The translations under genes were made by a program, and so were the position numbers. Shown piece by piece: positions 26,334 through 38,000 of a stretch of DNA of 64,000 bases. The notes beneath the pieces are model-generated. The model worked only from the letters and a program-made list of their open reading frames with translations, was not told where the DNA came from and ran no database searches. How positions within the stretch are numbered: the first letter of the stretch is position 1; every line of letters starts with the position of its first letter. Source of the stretch: CAWGMT01 sp963823675 (lineage in GTDB: Bacteria; Planctomycetota; Planctomycetia; Isosphaerales; Isosphaeraceae); contig CAWGMT010000008.1 of the NCBI GenBank assembly GCA_963823675.1, positions 1-64,000 of the forward strand, given 5' to 3'.

Positions 26334-27666
26334 CATATTGTCTGTTCAGCGATGCGTCGCCTGCGGGAGAAGCGGTTGCGTTGATCTCGACCCGCTGGCG
26401 GGCAGGCCGAGCGGCTTGGTCAGCAAGCTCGTGGTGGCAGATAATCGTGGCCGTGGCCACGGCGGCCAGGCCAAAGATCGTCGCCAACAGCACCATGGCC
26501 GCGGACAGAGCAATCAACATTCGGTTCTGGTCGTACCGTCGCACGGCTTGCTCGGAGCGACAAGGCGATCGAACCGAGCTCGCGGCGCTTCCGCACCAGC
26601 GCTCGAGGTCGGCCGCCAGCGCCGCCGCCGATGGGTATCTGCGTTCCGGATCCAGCTCCAAGCACTTGAGGCAGATTGCTTCCAGGTCGTGATCGACCAG
26701 GGGATTGCGCTCTCGCGGCGGGTCCGGCTCACAGAACGGCGGTTGTCCGGTCAAGAGTTTGTAGAGCACGGCCCCCAGGCCATAGACGTCAACGGCCACG
26801 GTCATCTCCGGCCGGCGCCCCGAGACTTGTTCGGGAGCCATGTACGCGGGCGTCCCGAGGACGAGACCGGTCTGAGTCAAGTCGCTCTCGGTCCCGACGC
26901 ATCTGGCCAGGCCGAAGTCGGTCACGTGAGGCACGCCCTGCGGGTCCAGCAGAATGTTCGAGGGTTTCAGGTCGCAGTGCAGGATTCCGTGGAGGTGCGC
27001 GTAATGAACCGTCCGGGCGACGGTGGCCACCAAACGAGCCGCCGCACGCGGGTTCCTGACGAATCGCGGCACATGCCGCTCCAGGTCGCCGCAGGGAACG
27101 AGCTTGAAGACGAGGTAAGGGTAGCCGCCCTGCTCACCGATCTCATAGAGCGGGACGATATTGGGGTGGTCAAGAGCGGCGACCAGCGCCGCTTCCATGC
27201 GGAGGCGGCGAACCAGGTCGTGGGAGGGCCGCGCAACGCCGGGCTCGATCGTCTTCAAGGCCACGATGCGGTTGAGCCGTTTATGTCTGGCCTTGTAGAC
27301 GATCCCCATCCCGCCGATGGCAATCTCGTTCAAGAGCTCGAAGTCGCCGAAGCCGCGCCGGGATGAAGGCTCGACCTCGGAGCCGCTGCGCCGCTTGAGA
27401 GACCTCGCACGCGATTGCATGCCGACCGGCCGTCTCGACAGCCCGGCCCGTCGCTTCAGGCTATCTTCGTTGGCGAAGAACGACAGCAGGCCGTCGGCGA
27501 GGTCCCAGTGGCGCTCGAGAAACGCGCGCCGGTCGGGCGCCCGACCCGCCTGGACGGCCTGGAGATACTTGGCGATGACCGCGTTCAACCGGTGCTCACG
27601 GGGGGAGGTTCCTGAACTTTGCCGCGTAGGGGGCGGAACGGCGGGTGCAAGCATGGCATGCTCCAA
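26299..27666 (-). CDS. Short membrane Ser/Thr protein kinase with HCD catalytic loop
   Basis: A 455-residue Hanks-type kinase. Residues about 25-70 hold a helical region common before planctomycete kinase domains (LNAVIAKYLQAVQAGRAPDR). The kinase domain is at about 105-370 with GGMGIVYKARH, VALKTIEP, the catalytic loop HCDLKPSNILL, DFGLARCV, GTPAYMAPEQ and DVYGLGAVLY. The Arg of the usual HRD is Cys here, so it is a non-RD kinase, but the catalytic Asp, Lys and Asn are kept and activity is expected. One membrane segment (ALSAAMVLLATIFGLAAVAT) follows at about 388-412 and only about 40 residues come after it, so the long sensor domain found in the other two kinases is absent. It starts 11 bases after the sigma factor stop and is surely co-transcribed with it. 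Confidence 0.9.
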   Translation of the reverse strand: MEHAMLAPAVPPPTRQSSGTSPREHRLNAVIAKYLQAVQAGRAPDRRAFLERHWDLADGLLSFFANEDSLKRRAGLSRRPVGMQSRARSLKRRSGSEVEPSSRRGFGDFELLNEIAIGGMGIVYKARHKRLNRIVALKTIEPGVARPSHDLVRRLRMEAALVAALDHPNIVPLYEIGEQGGYPYLVFKLVPCGDLERHVPRFVRNPRAAARLVATVARTVHYAHLHGILHCDLKPSNILLDPQGVPHVTDFGLARCVGTESDLTQTGLVLGTPAYMAPEQVSGRRPEMTVAVDVYGLGAVLYKLLTGQPPFCEPDPPRERNPLVDHDLEAICLKCLELDPERRYPSAAALAADLERWCGSAASSVRSPCRSEQAVRRYDQNRMLIALSAAMVLLATIFGLAAVATATIICHHELADQAARPARQRVEINATASPAGDASLNRQYAPHPRPLSPPG

Positions 27667-27677
27667 GGCCCACGTTT

Positions 27678-28244
27678 TCAGCTATTGGTCTTGAGTTGAG
27701 TGCGGAGGTGTTTCAAGCCGCGCTTCAGGAGTCCGGCCACTGCGTCCGTGCTGCGATCGAGGTGCGCGGCGATCTCGGCCAACGAGTATCCTTGCCAGTA
27801 GTGCAGGACCAGGGCCTCGCGCTGCGACCCGGGAAGCCGGGCCAGGGCATTGGCGACAAGGACGGCCTGCTCGTGCCGCACGGCTTGCGCGCTCGGAGTT
27901 GACTGCTCGGCGGCCAGCCACGCTCCCAGGCGGGCCGACGAGGCCTCGAAATCGGCTTCCAGCGACCGCTCGCGGGTGATGTCCCGCTTCTGCCGGCCCT
28001 GGGCCCGGATCGCATCCGCCACGTTGCGGGCCAGGATCGCCCGCAGCCACGCCCCCCACCCCGCATCGCCTTGCCCTCGGAACTGGTGGCGCTCCCGATA
28101 GGCTTCCAGCAGTGTCTGCTGCACGAGATCGGATGGATCCAGCCAGCCCTTCCACCGTTGACCGAGTTGCACGCGCGTCAGCAGACGGAGGTAATCGCGG
28201 AACCGTTCCAGACGCGGCGCATCGGGAAAATCACGCGTTTCCAT
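27678..28244 (-). CDS. ECF-type RNA polymerase sigma factor
   Basis: A 188-residue sigma-70 family protein. Region 2 is at about 20-90 (LDPSDLVQQTLLEAYRERHQ, WLRAILARNVADAIRAQGRQ) and region 4 at about 130-182 (LARLPGSQREALVLHYWQGY, SLAEIAAHLDRSTDAVAGLL). The region 4 helix-turn-helix is canonical. Length and layout fit small ECF factors of the planctomycete type. No anti-sigma gene is adjacent; instead the Ser/Thr kinase at 26299-27666 follows after 11 bases. The start ATG at 28244 is the only good one. Confidence 0.93.
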   Translation of the reverse strand: METRDFPDAPRLERFRDYLRLLTRVQLGQRWKGWLDPSDLVQQTLLEAYRERHQFRGQGDAGWGAWLRAILARNVADAIRAQGRQKRDITRERSLEADFEASSARLGAWLAAEQSTPSAQAVRHEQAVLVANALARLPGSQREALVLHYWQGYSLAEIAAHLDRSTDAVAGLLKRGLKHLRTQLKTNS

Positions 28245-28523
28245 CGGGAGTCCTGAGCCATGATGATGCTGCGGAGTCAGCGCGGATCACACATCCCTCG
28301 GACTTGGTCGCTCGATTATGGCCTCGATCCGCTTCTGGCTCAAGACCCTGACACGGACTGGCACGAAGTCGTGTGGTTGTGCCTGCCTGCCCATTCGTAT
28401 CATCCGGATAGCCACGTTGATCGGCAGATCGGCCCTTGCGTTCAGTTGGCCCAGGTACCATGCCTCCACGATGGGAGAGGCGGCCGGAGCCGGCGTTTGA
28501 CGGAGGAGACACGGATCATAAAA

Positions 28524-28688
28524 GTGGCAACCTATGAGGCAACCGTCGAGAATGGGCAGATCAGGTTTCTCGACGCTGTGCGTCTCCCGGAGCACGCAAG
28601 AGTCTATGGTCTCCGTTCCGATGCCGTGAGCTGCCGCGGCGGTCGACATGCCGGTCCAAAGACTCGGTGCTTCAAGAGTGCAAAATAG
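28524..28688 (+). CDS. Small antitoxin-like protein (AF2212/VapB-like strand motif), probably broken
   Basis: From GTG 28524, preceded by GGAGGA at 28502-28507 at a long distance, the frame reads VATYEATVENGQIRFLDAVR and LPEHARVYGL. This resembles the short N-terminal domain of AF2212-like (DUF104) proteins, often antitoxin-like partners of VapC PIN toxins ('YENGxxxxLEPVxLPEGxRV'). After RVYGL the sequence no longer fits; another frame (DMPVQRLGASRVQN) looks more like the expected tail, so a frameshift near 28640 is likely. No toxin gene follows. Family assignment is by pattern only. Confidence 0.45.
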   Translation: MATYEATVENGQIRFLDAVRLPEHARVYGLRSDAVSCRGGRHAGPKTRCFKSAK

Positions 28689-28710
28689 CGTGAAAGACCA
28701 CCGAGAGGAA

Positions 28711-28857
28711 GTGCGAAAGATCTGGCGACGCTGGCTATCTCGGCGACGCCGCGATGGCGAGGTTACGTGGCCAGAGTTCTATCGCCTGGAGAAGCGATAC
28801 AGTCTTTCCCCCTCCCGGGTGGTCTGCGGCCTGCGGAGCAGCGCAGCGAAGTCATGA
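28711..28857 (+). pseudogene. C-terminal end of a group II intron maturase/reverse transcriptase
   Basis: The frame reads VRKIWRRWLSRRRRDGEVTW and PEFYRLEKRYSLSPSRVVCG, ending at TGA 28855-28857. This fits the end of bacterial group II intron-encoded proteins (W..WLNRRxxRxxMTWxxFxxLLxRYPLPxPRI). Reverse transcriptase, most of the maturase domain and the 5' intron are missing. Domain V of the intron RNA begins 7 bases after the stop, which is the normal arrangement at an intron 3' end and supports the reading. Confidence 0.7.
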
Positions 28858-28863
28858 GATGAA

Positions 28864-28933
28864 GAGCCAGATACGTTTAACGCGCACGTCTGGATCTGTT
28901 GGGGGGCCTGGGTGGGCAACGACCCAGGTCTAC
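28864..28933 (+). mobile_element. Group II intron 3' end: domains V and VI
   Basis: Domain V is at 28864-28896: GAGCCAGATACG, TTTA loop, CGCGCACGTCTGGATC; it keeps the catalytic AGC and the ACGTC..GGATC arm. Domain VI follows at 28897-28933, with the CCTGGG/CCCAGG stem and a GGTCTAC 3' end. A near-identical copy is at 45307-45376; in this copy the fifth pair reads GATACG in place of GATGCG. The rest of the intron is absent, apart from the maturase end just upstream. The RNA can no longer splice. Confidence 0.75.
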
Positions 28934-28939
28934 CCGGCC

Positions 28940-29030
28940 CCGAACCGGTGAGTGCGGTGTCCCCCGAACCGGTGATGCGGTAACCGGTGATGCGAACCGG
29001 TGGGGAGTTCAGTATGGTGTCCCCCGAACC
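28940..29030 (+). repeat. Short tandem repeats of CCGAACCGGTGA / GGTGTCCCCCGAACC
   Basis: Just 3' of the intron end, CCCGAACCGGTGA-type units repeat, with full GGTGTCCCCCGAACC motifs at 28956-28970 and 29016-29030. The block GATGCGAACCGGTGGGGAGT and the following TTCAGTATGGTGTCC are the same at 45456-45497. The block ends 10 bases before the stop of the giant gene on the other strand. Confidence 0.75.
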
Positions 29031-29039
29031 CGTACCTCA

Positions 29040-32000
29040 TCAGAGCTGGTTGCCGTTATCGCCACCGGTGCCAAGGCCATACAGAACGCCGAACAAGCCG
29101 GCGTCACTGTCGTTGACGTAGCCGTCGCCGTTGGTATCACCATACTCGAACGCCGTGCCGGGGGCCCCATAGGGCACACCGGGGGCATAGTAGGCGGACA
29201 GGAGCCCGGCGTCGCTGTCGTCGACCATGCCGTCAAGATTGAAGTCGCCGTTGTACGTGTACTTCACGATGATGTCGTTGGGGCCCAAGGCGAGCGTGCC
29301 GCTACCCGCCTGCAAACTCGTAAAGGGCCCGCTCGGCAGGCTGCCGTTGAGAGCGACCGCCAGCAGCGTCTGCTCGTAGCCCTGGTTGGCGTCGTTGCTC
29401 GCCGCAACGGAGCTGGTCAGGCCTTTGCCCGTCCAGTCGTTGTTGGGATAGTCGGCACCCGTTTGGGCGAGCCCCTGGATGGTGGACAGCTCGCTGCCCC
29501 CGTTCTGAATGATCATGTCGTTATCTTGCAGGTCGAGCTTGCTCGATGAGTCGATCGAGAAGGTCGGGACGGTGGTCCCGTTCGAGTCGAGCACGATCAC
29601 GTTGTGGTAGGTGTGCGTTCGCGCCGCACCCACGCTGGGGACGATGATGCTGGCACCACCCGTGAGCGTGATTCCGCCCAGGTTGACGAACCCGACGGTG
29701 GTCGGTTGGATCGTCAATACCGCGGCGGCGCCGGAGGCGACGACGTTGGGGGCGTCGCTGCCCGGATCGGCGGTGATCGTGGCCGCCCCGGTGACGGTGA
29801 GCGTCTTGGTCCCGGCGTTCCAGGTGGCGGCGCTGCCGGTGGCCAGCCATGATGGCAGAGAGGGCGTATTGGTCAGATGGAACGAAGCGGGGGTGCTGAC
29901 GCCGACGGCGGAGGCCGAGACGACATAAGAGCCGGCTGTGGCGTTGGCCGTGGCGTTCACCGACGCGGCACCGTTGGTGATCGTGGCCGAGGCCGCCGAA
30001 AGCGTGGCCGACGCGCCGGAGGTCGGTGCGGTAAACGTGATCACCCCACCGTTGACGGGGTCGCTGGCGTAATTGGGCGTCACTCCGACCGCCAGCGGGT
30101 TGGGGAACGCCGCGCCGATGAAGGCGGTCTGCGGAGTGCTCCCGGTGGCTGGCGTGAGCGTGTAGCCCTGGCTCTCCACCGCGCCGATGTCCACGGCGCC
30201 GTTGACGGTCCGCGGCTCGCCGCGCTGGTCGGTGGTGATGCCGCTCGGAATCAGCGCCGCGCTGCCGGCGCCGATGGCGGGGCTGCCGGGCAACGGGGGC
30301 ATGGTCTCTGTCGGCCCGCCGTAGTTGCCCAGCGGCGCCAGCAGCGGCTCGAGGCCCACGATGTTGCCGTTGACACCGTTCGTGAAGCCGCCTGCACTCG
30401 AGGCGTCATCGATGAGGTTGTTGTGGCCGCTGACGCTCCCAAGAATATTACCTCCACTGGTACTGTTGCCGACGATACAGTTGTTCAGAACCAACGTGCT
30501 GCCGAAGATGTCGGCGATCCCACCGCCGCCGAGTGACGCCGAATTCCCGGAGAGCGTCACGTTCGTCAGGGTTGCCGCGCCCTCGCTTGCGAAGCCACCG
30601 CCCTCGCCGAGCGTCGAGTTCCCAGAGAGCGTGACATTGGTCAGGGAAACCGTCCCGTTCTGCCAGTTGAAGACGCCGCCGCCGAAACCAGCGTTGCCTA
30701 GATACGACGCCGAATTCCCGGTGAGTGTGGCATCGGCTACGGTCAGCACCGCCCCGCCCCGGTTATCGATGGCGCCGCCGTCCGTCGCTGAGTTCCCGGA
30801 GAGTGTGACGTTGGTGAGCGTAGCCGTCCCGTCGTTTTCGATGCCGCCGCCCGTATTCGCCGCGTTCCCGGAGAGCGTGACGTTGGCCAGCGTCGCCGTG
30901 CCGTAGTTCTGGATACCGCCACCGATGAACGCCGAGTTCCCGGTGAGTGCGACGTTGGTCAGCGTCACGGTGCCGTAGTTGTCAACACCCCCACCAAAGC
31001 CGTTATTCCCGCTGAAGAGAGTGTTCCCATTGGCAATCGTCAGCCCGGACATGCTCGCGGTCGCCCCGGACTCTACAGTGAAGACGCTAAAGTCGGACGA
31101 CGTGCCGCCGCCCGACACCGTCACGCCCGTCGAGGGGCCAGCGATCGCCGTTTGGTCTGCGGTGTTGCTCAGGACCAAGCCGCTCCCCGCCAGCGTGATC
31201 GTTTGCGGCACGTTGAACACGGTCGGGCTGAACTGGATGAGGCTGCCAGCGGGGTTCGAGGTATTGGCGTCGGCCAGGCCGACGCAGTAGCGCAGGTCGC
31301 CCGACGTGGCCGTGTGCGAGTCGCTCGGGCTGTCGCCGATCCCCGTCACCGAGTATACGGTGGGTGAGGGGGCGGTGACGGTGAGAGTGTCGGTCGGGCT
31401 GGTCACGCCGCCCAGGGCAGCCGTGATGTTCGTCGTGCCGGTGGCGAGCGACTGGGCTAGACCGATGCTGCTGATGGTGGCGACGGAGGGCGTGGCCGAC
31501 GCCCAGGTGACCTGGGTGGTGAGGTTGGCGGTAGAGCCGTCGGTGTACGTACCCGTGGCCGTGAACTGCTCGGTGAGCCCCTCGGACACCGAAGGATTCA
31601 CCGGCGCCACCGCGATCGACGTCAACGCCGCGGCCGTGACGGTGAGTGTGTCGCTTGGGCTCGTGATCCCGCTCAGCGCGGCGGTGATGGCGGTCGTGCC
31701 CGTGGCCAGGGCGGAAGCCAGTCCCTGGCTGCCGGCGGTGTTCGAGATCGTCGCAACCAACGTTGTCGCCGACGCCCAGGCCACCTGGTTGGTGAGGTTG
31801 GCGGTCGAGCCGTCAGTGTAGGTGCCGGTGGCCGTGAACTGCTCGGTGAGCCCCTTGGCCGCCGACGGGCTGGCCGGGGTCACGGTGATTGAGGTCAGAA
31901 CCGGCGTGGACGGGTTGACCGTCTGGCTTAGCGGGGGTGACGTGCTCGTTGTGAAGTTCGGATCGCCCGAATAAACCGCCGTGATCTCTTGGCCAGCGCC

Positions 32001-35000
32001 ATCGCTAAGGGATGCCGTGGTGAATGTGGCCGTCGTCACGCCGTTGCTGGTGCTCAGCGTCCCGGAGCCGAGCGTGGTCGAGCCGTCCTTGAAGGTCGCC
32101 GTTCCGGTCGGGTTGCCCGCCCCGGGACTCGTCGGGGCGACGGTCGCCGTGAAGGTCACCGACTGGCCGTACACCGACGGATCGGTCAACGACTTGACGG
32201 TCGTCGTCGTCGCGGCTTGATTCACCGTCTGCGACAAAGCCGCCGAAGTGCTGGCCGCGAAGTTCGGATCGCCCGAATAGACCGCCGTGATTTCTTGGCC
32301 GGCGCCGACGCTCAAGGCGGCCGTGGTGTACGTCGCCGTGGTGACGCCGTTGCTGGTGCTCAGCGTTCCGGTGCCGAGCGTGGTCGAGCCGTCGTCGAAG
32401 GTCACCGTGCCGGTCGGGTTGCCCGCGCCGGAGCCCGTCGCGGCGACGGTTGCCGTGAAGGTCACCGACTGGCCGTAGGTCGATGGGCTGAGCGAAGAGC
32501 CGACCGACAGCGAGGTCTCGGATTGGATGGGGATGTCTTTGGAAAACTCCGACGTATTGTCGCCGGAATCCGTCGCGGTGGCGCTGAGGACCTGGCCCAC
32601 CAGATCTCCCGCAGGCACCGTCAAGGAGAACGACGCGTTGCCGGAGGCGTCGGTCGTCACCGAAGTATCGCCGAGGTAGGTTTTGCCCTCGCCATATCCT
32701 GATGCATTGGCTGTGGGGCTGGCGAAGAACTCGAGATGGAAAGTCTCGCTGGGCGTGCTGTTCAGCATACCGGTGATAACCGTACCCGACGCGGTCGAGA
32801 CGGCCGAGCTGAGCACCGGGTAGTTCTGGAGCAGGTTCGCCCCCGCATGCGGGCCGCCGGGCGTGTTCTGAAGGGGGATACCTGCTGGAGCATCGACGTT
32901 ACCACCCGTTCCGGGAGCGCGCAGATCGATGCCGAGTAGGCCGTTCGAGAAGATCGAGTTTTGGAGGAAGGCGTTGCCCTGATGGCCACTCGTGGTGTAG
33001 GCCACGCTGTAGCGATAGTCGGGAGCGTCCTGAATGCCGTCCCCCGTGTTGAACGCGATGGTGTTACCTTCGATCGTATTCGAAGGAGCACCTGCATTGC
33101 CGAGCAGAATCCCATTGCCACCGTTGCCGAGACTAATCGTGCCGGTGCGATCGGTTCCGATCAGGTTACTGATGATTTGGGTCTGATTGGTATCGCCGAT
33201 CTCGATACCTCCAGTGAGGTTCCCCGAGATCAGATTTCCCTGGATGAGATTGCCCGTGGACTGCCAGGAGGGCGAACCCCAGCCGACGATGGCGATGCCA
33301 ACGCCGTTGGGAACAGCAATGGTGCCAGTGGGATCGGTGCCGATGTAATTGTCGAGGATCTGGTTATCGTTGTTGGTGATTCCATTGCTGGCGAAGGAAT
33401 ACGACATGTGGACGCCAACGCCCTGGAACCCGTTGACGTCCAGGTCCTTCACGGTGTTGTCGTCGTTGAGTTCCAGCCCGTCTCCGGACGACTGCTTGGC
33501 ACCATTGAGGACGATCACGGGTCCAAACGGGTTGGTGTTGCCGGTGAAGGCGGTCTGTGTCGTGCCGTCGATCGTGATGTTCTGGCCGAGAACTGGCAAC
33601 TCGCTCAGGGGCTGGATCGTGAAGACGCCGTTGGCGTAGCCGGGGTCAGTCATCGGGATGTCGAAGGAGATCGTGTTCGGGACCGAGTCGTCCGCGTTCG
33701 CGTTGAGGATCGCCTGGCGCAGCGACCCGGGACCGCTGTCGTTGGTGTTCGTCACCAGGTAGCCGGACTGGATGGAGATGTCTTTGGAAAACTCCGACGT
33801 ATTGTCGCCGGAATCCGTCGCGGTGGCGCTGAGGACCTGGCCCACCAGATCTCCCGCAGGCACCGTCAAGGAGAACGACGCGTTGCCGGAGGCGTCGGTC
33901 GTCACCGAAGTATCGCCGAGGTAGGTTTTGCCCTCGCCATATCCTGACGCATTGGCCGTGGGGCTGGCGAAGAACTCGAGATGGAAGGTCTCGTCCGGCG
34001 TGCTGTTCAGCATACCGGTGATAACCGTACCCGACGCGGTCGAGACGGCCGAGCTGAGCACCGGGTAGTTCTGGAGCAGGTTCGCCCCCTGGTGTGGGCC
34101 GCCCGGCGTGTTCTGGAGGGGAATACCTGCCGGAGCATCGACGTTACCACCCGTTCCGGGAGCGCGCAGATCGATGCCGAGTAGGCCGTTCGAGAAGATC
34201 GAGTTTTGGAGGAAGGCGTTGCCCTGATGGCCACTCGTGGTGTAGGCCACGCTGTAGCGATAGTCGGGAGCGTCCTGAATGCCGTCCCCCGTGTTGAACG
34301 CGATGGTGTTACCTTCGATCGTATTCGAAGGAGCACCTGCATTGCCGAGCAGAATCCCATTGCCACCGTTGCCGAGACTGATCGTGCCGGTGCGATCGGT
34401 TCCGATCAGGTTACCGATGATTTGGGTCTGATTGGTATCGCCGATCTCGATACCTCCAGTGAGGTTCCCCGAGATCAGATTTCCCTGGATGAGATTGCCC
34501 GTGGACTGCCAGGAGGGCGAACCCCAGCCGACGATGGCGATGCCAACGCCGTTGGGAACAGCAATGGTGCCAGTGGGATCGGTGCCGATGTAATTGTCGA
34601 GGATCTGGTTATCGTTGTTGGTGATTCCATTGCTGGCGAAGGAATACGACATGTGGACGCCAACGCCCTGGAACCCGTTGACGTCCAGGTCCTTCACGGT
34701 GTTGTCGTCGTTGAGTTCCAGCCCGTCTCCGGACGACTGCTTGGCACCATTGAGGACGATCACGGGTCCAAACGGGTTGGTGTTGCCGGTGAAGGCGGTC
34801 TGTGTCGTGCCGTCGATCGTGATGTTCTGGCCGAGAACTGGCAACTCGCTCAGGGGCTGGATCGTGAACACGCCGTTGGCGTAACCGGGGTCGGTGGTCG
34901 GGATCTGGAAGGAGATCGTCTCCGGGACGGAGTCGTTCGCGTCCGCGTAGAGGATCGCCTGTCGAAGCGAGCCGGGGCCGCTGTCGGCGGTGTTGGTCAC

Positions 35001-38000
35001 CACCAGCCCGCTGACGTTCGTGAGGCTGAACGAGGCCGCAGCCGCGGCGCCGCTGGCCGTCGCGGTGACGGTGTAAGCGCCGATCGTGCCGTTGGCCGTG
35101 GCGGTCACCGAGGCGGATCCGTTGGCGATCGCGGCCGAGGACGCCGACAGTGTGGCCGATGCGCCGGAGGTCGGCGAGGTGAACGCAATCACGCCGCCGT
35201 TGACCGGGTCGTTGGCGTCATTGGGCGTCACGGTGACCGCCAGCGGGTTGGCGAACGCCGCGCCGGGGAGGGCGGTCTGCGGGGTGCTTCCGGTGGCCGG
35301 GGTGAGCGTGTAGCCCTGGCTTTCCACCGCGCCGATGTCGACGGTGCCGTTGACGATCCGCGGCTGGCCGCGCTGGTCGGTGGTGACACCGGCGGGAATC
35401 AGCGCGTTATTGCCGGCGTCGATGGCGGGGCTGCCGGGGAGCGGGGGCATGGTCTGCGTGGGCCCGCCGTAGTTGCCCAGCGGTGCCAGGAGCGGTTCGA
35501 GGCCGACGATGTTTCCATTGACGCCGTTTGTGAACCCGCCGGCGCTGGCTGTGTTATCGATGAGGTTGTCGTTGCCGCTGACGGTCCCGTTGTAGATGTA
35601 GACGTCACCCCCGTCGGTGCTGCTGGCCACGACGGTGTTATTCATTGTCGTCGTGCCATCGTCACTGTTGCAGATGCCGCCGCCCTCAGACGCCGAGTTA
35701 GCGGAGATGGTAACGTTGGTCAGCGTCTCCGTGCCAAAGTTAAGGATCCCGCCGCCTTCAGACGATGCCGAGTTTCCGGCGATGGTGACATTGGTCAGCG
35801 TGACTCCACCGTTGTTTGCGATCGCGCCGCCGAAGGTCGCCGAGTTCCCGGAGAGAGTGACGTTGGTCAGCGTTGCCGCGCCGAAATTAAGAATCCCGCC
35901 GCCTTCGATTGCCGAGTTCCCGGCGATGGCGACGTTGGTCAGCGTAGCCGCGCCGTCGTTTGCAATGCCGCCGCCATAGCCCGAGTTTCCGGAGAGCGTG
36001 ACGTTGGTAAGCATCGCCGTGCCGGCGTTGAAAAGCCCGCCGCCGAGGGACGCCGAGTTCCCGGAGAAGTTAACGTTAATCAGCGTCGCCGTGCCGCCAT
36101 TGTAAAGACCGCCGCCCTGTCCTGACGCGTAGTACCCATTGGCGATCGTCAGCCCGGAGATGCCAGCCGTCACACCAATATTCACTGCGAACACGCGGAA
36201 GTTGGACGACGGGCCGCCGCCCGTCACGGTGAGTTCGGCGGACGGGCCGTCGATCGTCGTCTGGGCGGTAGTGTCGCTCAGGATTAATTCGCTCCCCAGT
36301 GTGATCGTCTGCGGCGTGCCGAACACGGTCGGGCTGAACTGGACTAGGCTACCTGCGGGGTTCGAGGTATTGGCGTTGGCCAGACCGACGCAGTATCGTA
36401 GGTCGCCCGACGTGGCTGTGTGGGGGTCGCTCGGACTGTCGCCGATACCGGTGACTGTGTACACGGTGGGTGAGGCGGCCGTCACGGTCAGCGTGTCGCT
36501 TGGGCTCGTGATCCCGCTGAGCGCCGCGGTGATCGCGGTCGTGCCGGTCGTCAGGGTCGAAGCCAGTCCCTGGCTGCCGGCGGTGTTGGAGATTGTCGCA
36601 ACCGACGTCGTCCCCGACACCCAGGTCACCTGGCTGGTGAGGTTGGCGGTCGAGCCGTCGGTGTAAGTGCCGGTGGCAGTGAACTGCTCGGTGAGCCCCT
36701 CGGGCACGGAAGGATTCACCGGCGCCACTGCGATCGACGTCAACACAGCCGCGGTCACCGTCAGCGTGTCGCTTGGGCTGGTGATCCCGCCGAGCGCGGC
36801 CGTGATGGCGGTCGCGCCCGTCGTCAGGGTGGAAGCCAGTCCCTGGCTGCCGGCGGTGTTGGAGATCGTCGCGACCGATGTTGTCCCCGACACCCAGGTG
36901 ACTTGGTTGGTGAGGTTGGAGGTCGAGCCGTCGGTGTAGGTTCCCGTGGCCGTGAACTGCTCGGTGAGCCCCTTGGCCACCGATGGATTCACCGGCGCCA
37001 CCGCGATCGACGTCAACGCCGCGGGCGCGACGGTCAGCGTGTCGCTTGGGCTGGTGATCCCGCTCAGCGCGGCGGTGATGGCGGTCGTGCCCGTGGTCAG
37101 GGTGGAAGCCAGTCCCTGGCTGCCGGCGGTGTTCGAGATCGTCGCAACCGAAGTCGTCCCCGACGCCCAGGTCACCTGGTTGGTGACGTTGGCGGTCGAG
37201 CTGTCAGTGTAGGTCCCCGTGGCCGCGAACTGCTCGGTGAGCCCCTTGGCCACCGAAGGATTCACCGGCGTCACCGTGATCGACGTCAACGCAGGCGCGG
37301 TCACCGTCAGGGTGTCGGTCGGGCTGGTCACGTTGCCCAGGGAAGCCGTGATGTTCGTCGTGCCGGTGGCGAGCGACTGGGCCAGGCCGGTGCTGCTGAT
37401 GGTGGCGACGGAAGGCGTGGCCGACACCCAGGTGACCTGGCTGGTGAGGTTGGCAGTCGAGCCGCTGGTGTAGGTACCGGTCGCGGTGAACTGCTCGGTG
37501 AGACCCTTGGCCACCGACGGGCTGGCCGGGGTCACGGCGATCGAGGCCAGTGCCGCGGCCGTGACGGTCACGGGGAAGCTGTATTGACCGACGTCCCCAT
37601 CGCTGTCGGATACGGTGACGGTGACGGCCTTGGCACCCGCGGTGTTGTACGTGTGGCTGGCGTTGCCGAGCGATCCCTGAGAGGTCGGCGTGAGCGTCGT
37701 GTCCGTGGACCCGTCGCCCCAGTTAACATCGACGCTCCAGGTTGTGGCTGGCGTGGCCTGGTCGGAAAATGAGCCCAGGGTGAACGAGCCGGAAACGCCC
37801 GGCGTGGCGTTCTGTGAGCCGGGTGCGGTGCCACTGATCTGGTCCTCGAACGCGCCGATGTTGACCGCGCCGTTGTGCGTGCGCGCGAAGCCCGCGCCGC
37901 GCTGGTCGGTGGTGATGCCGGCGGGAATCAGGGCGTTGCTGCCGGCATCGATGGCCGGGCTCCCTGGTAGCAGGGCTTGGGTGAATGTCGTACCACCGTT

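Noticed and set aside
28287..28649. Minus-strand open frame of 120 codons
   Set aside because: No homology visible, and it overlaps the antitoxin-like reading on the plus strand and the upstream region of the sigma factor.
34206..36125. Long plus-strand open frame (639 codons) opposite the intact giant gene
   Set aside because: It is an antisense shadow of the repeat-rich minus-strand gene: Arg/Gly/Asp-rich, no domain, and it repeats wherever the giant sequence repeats.
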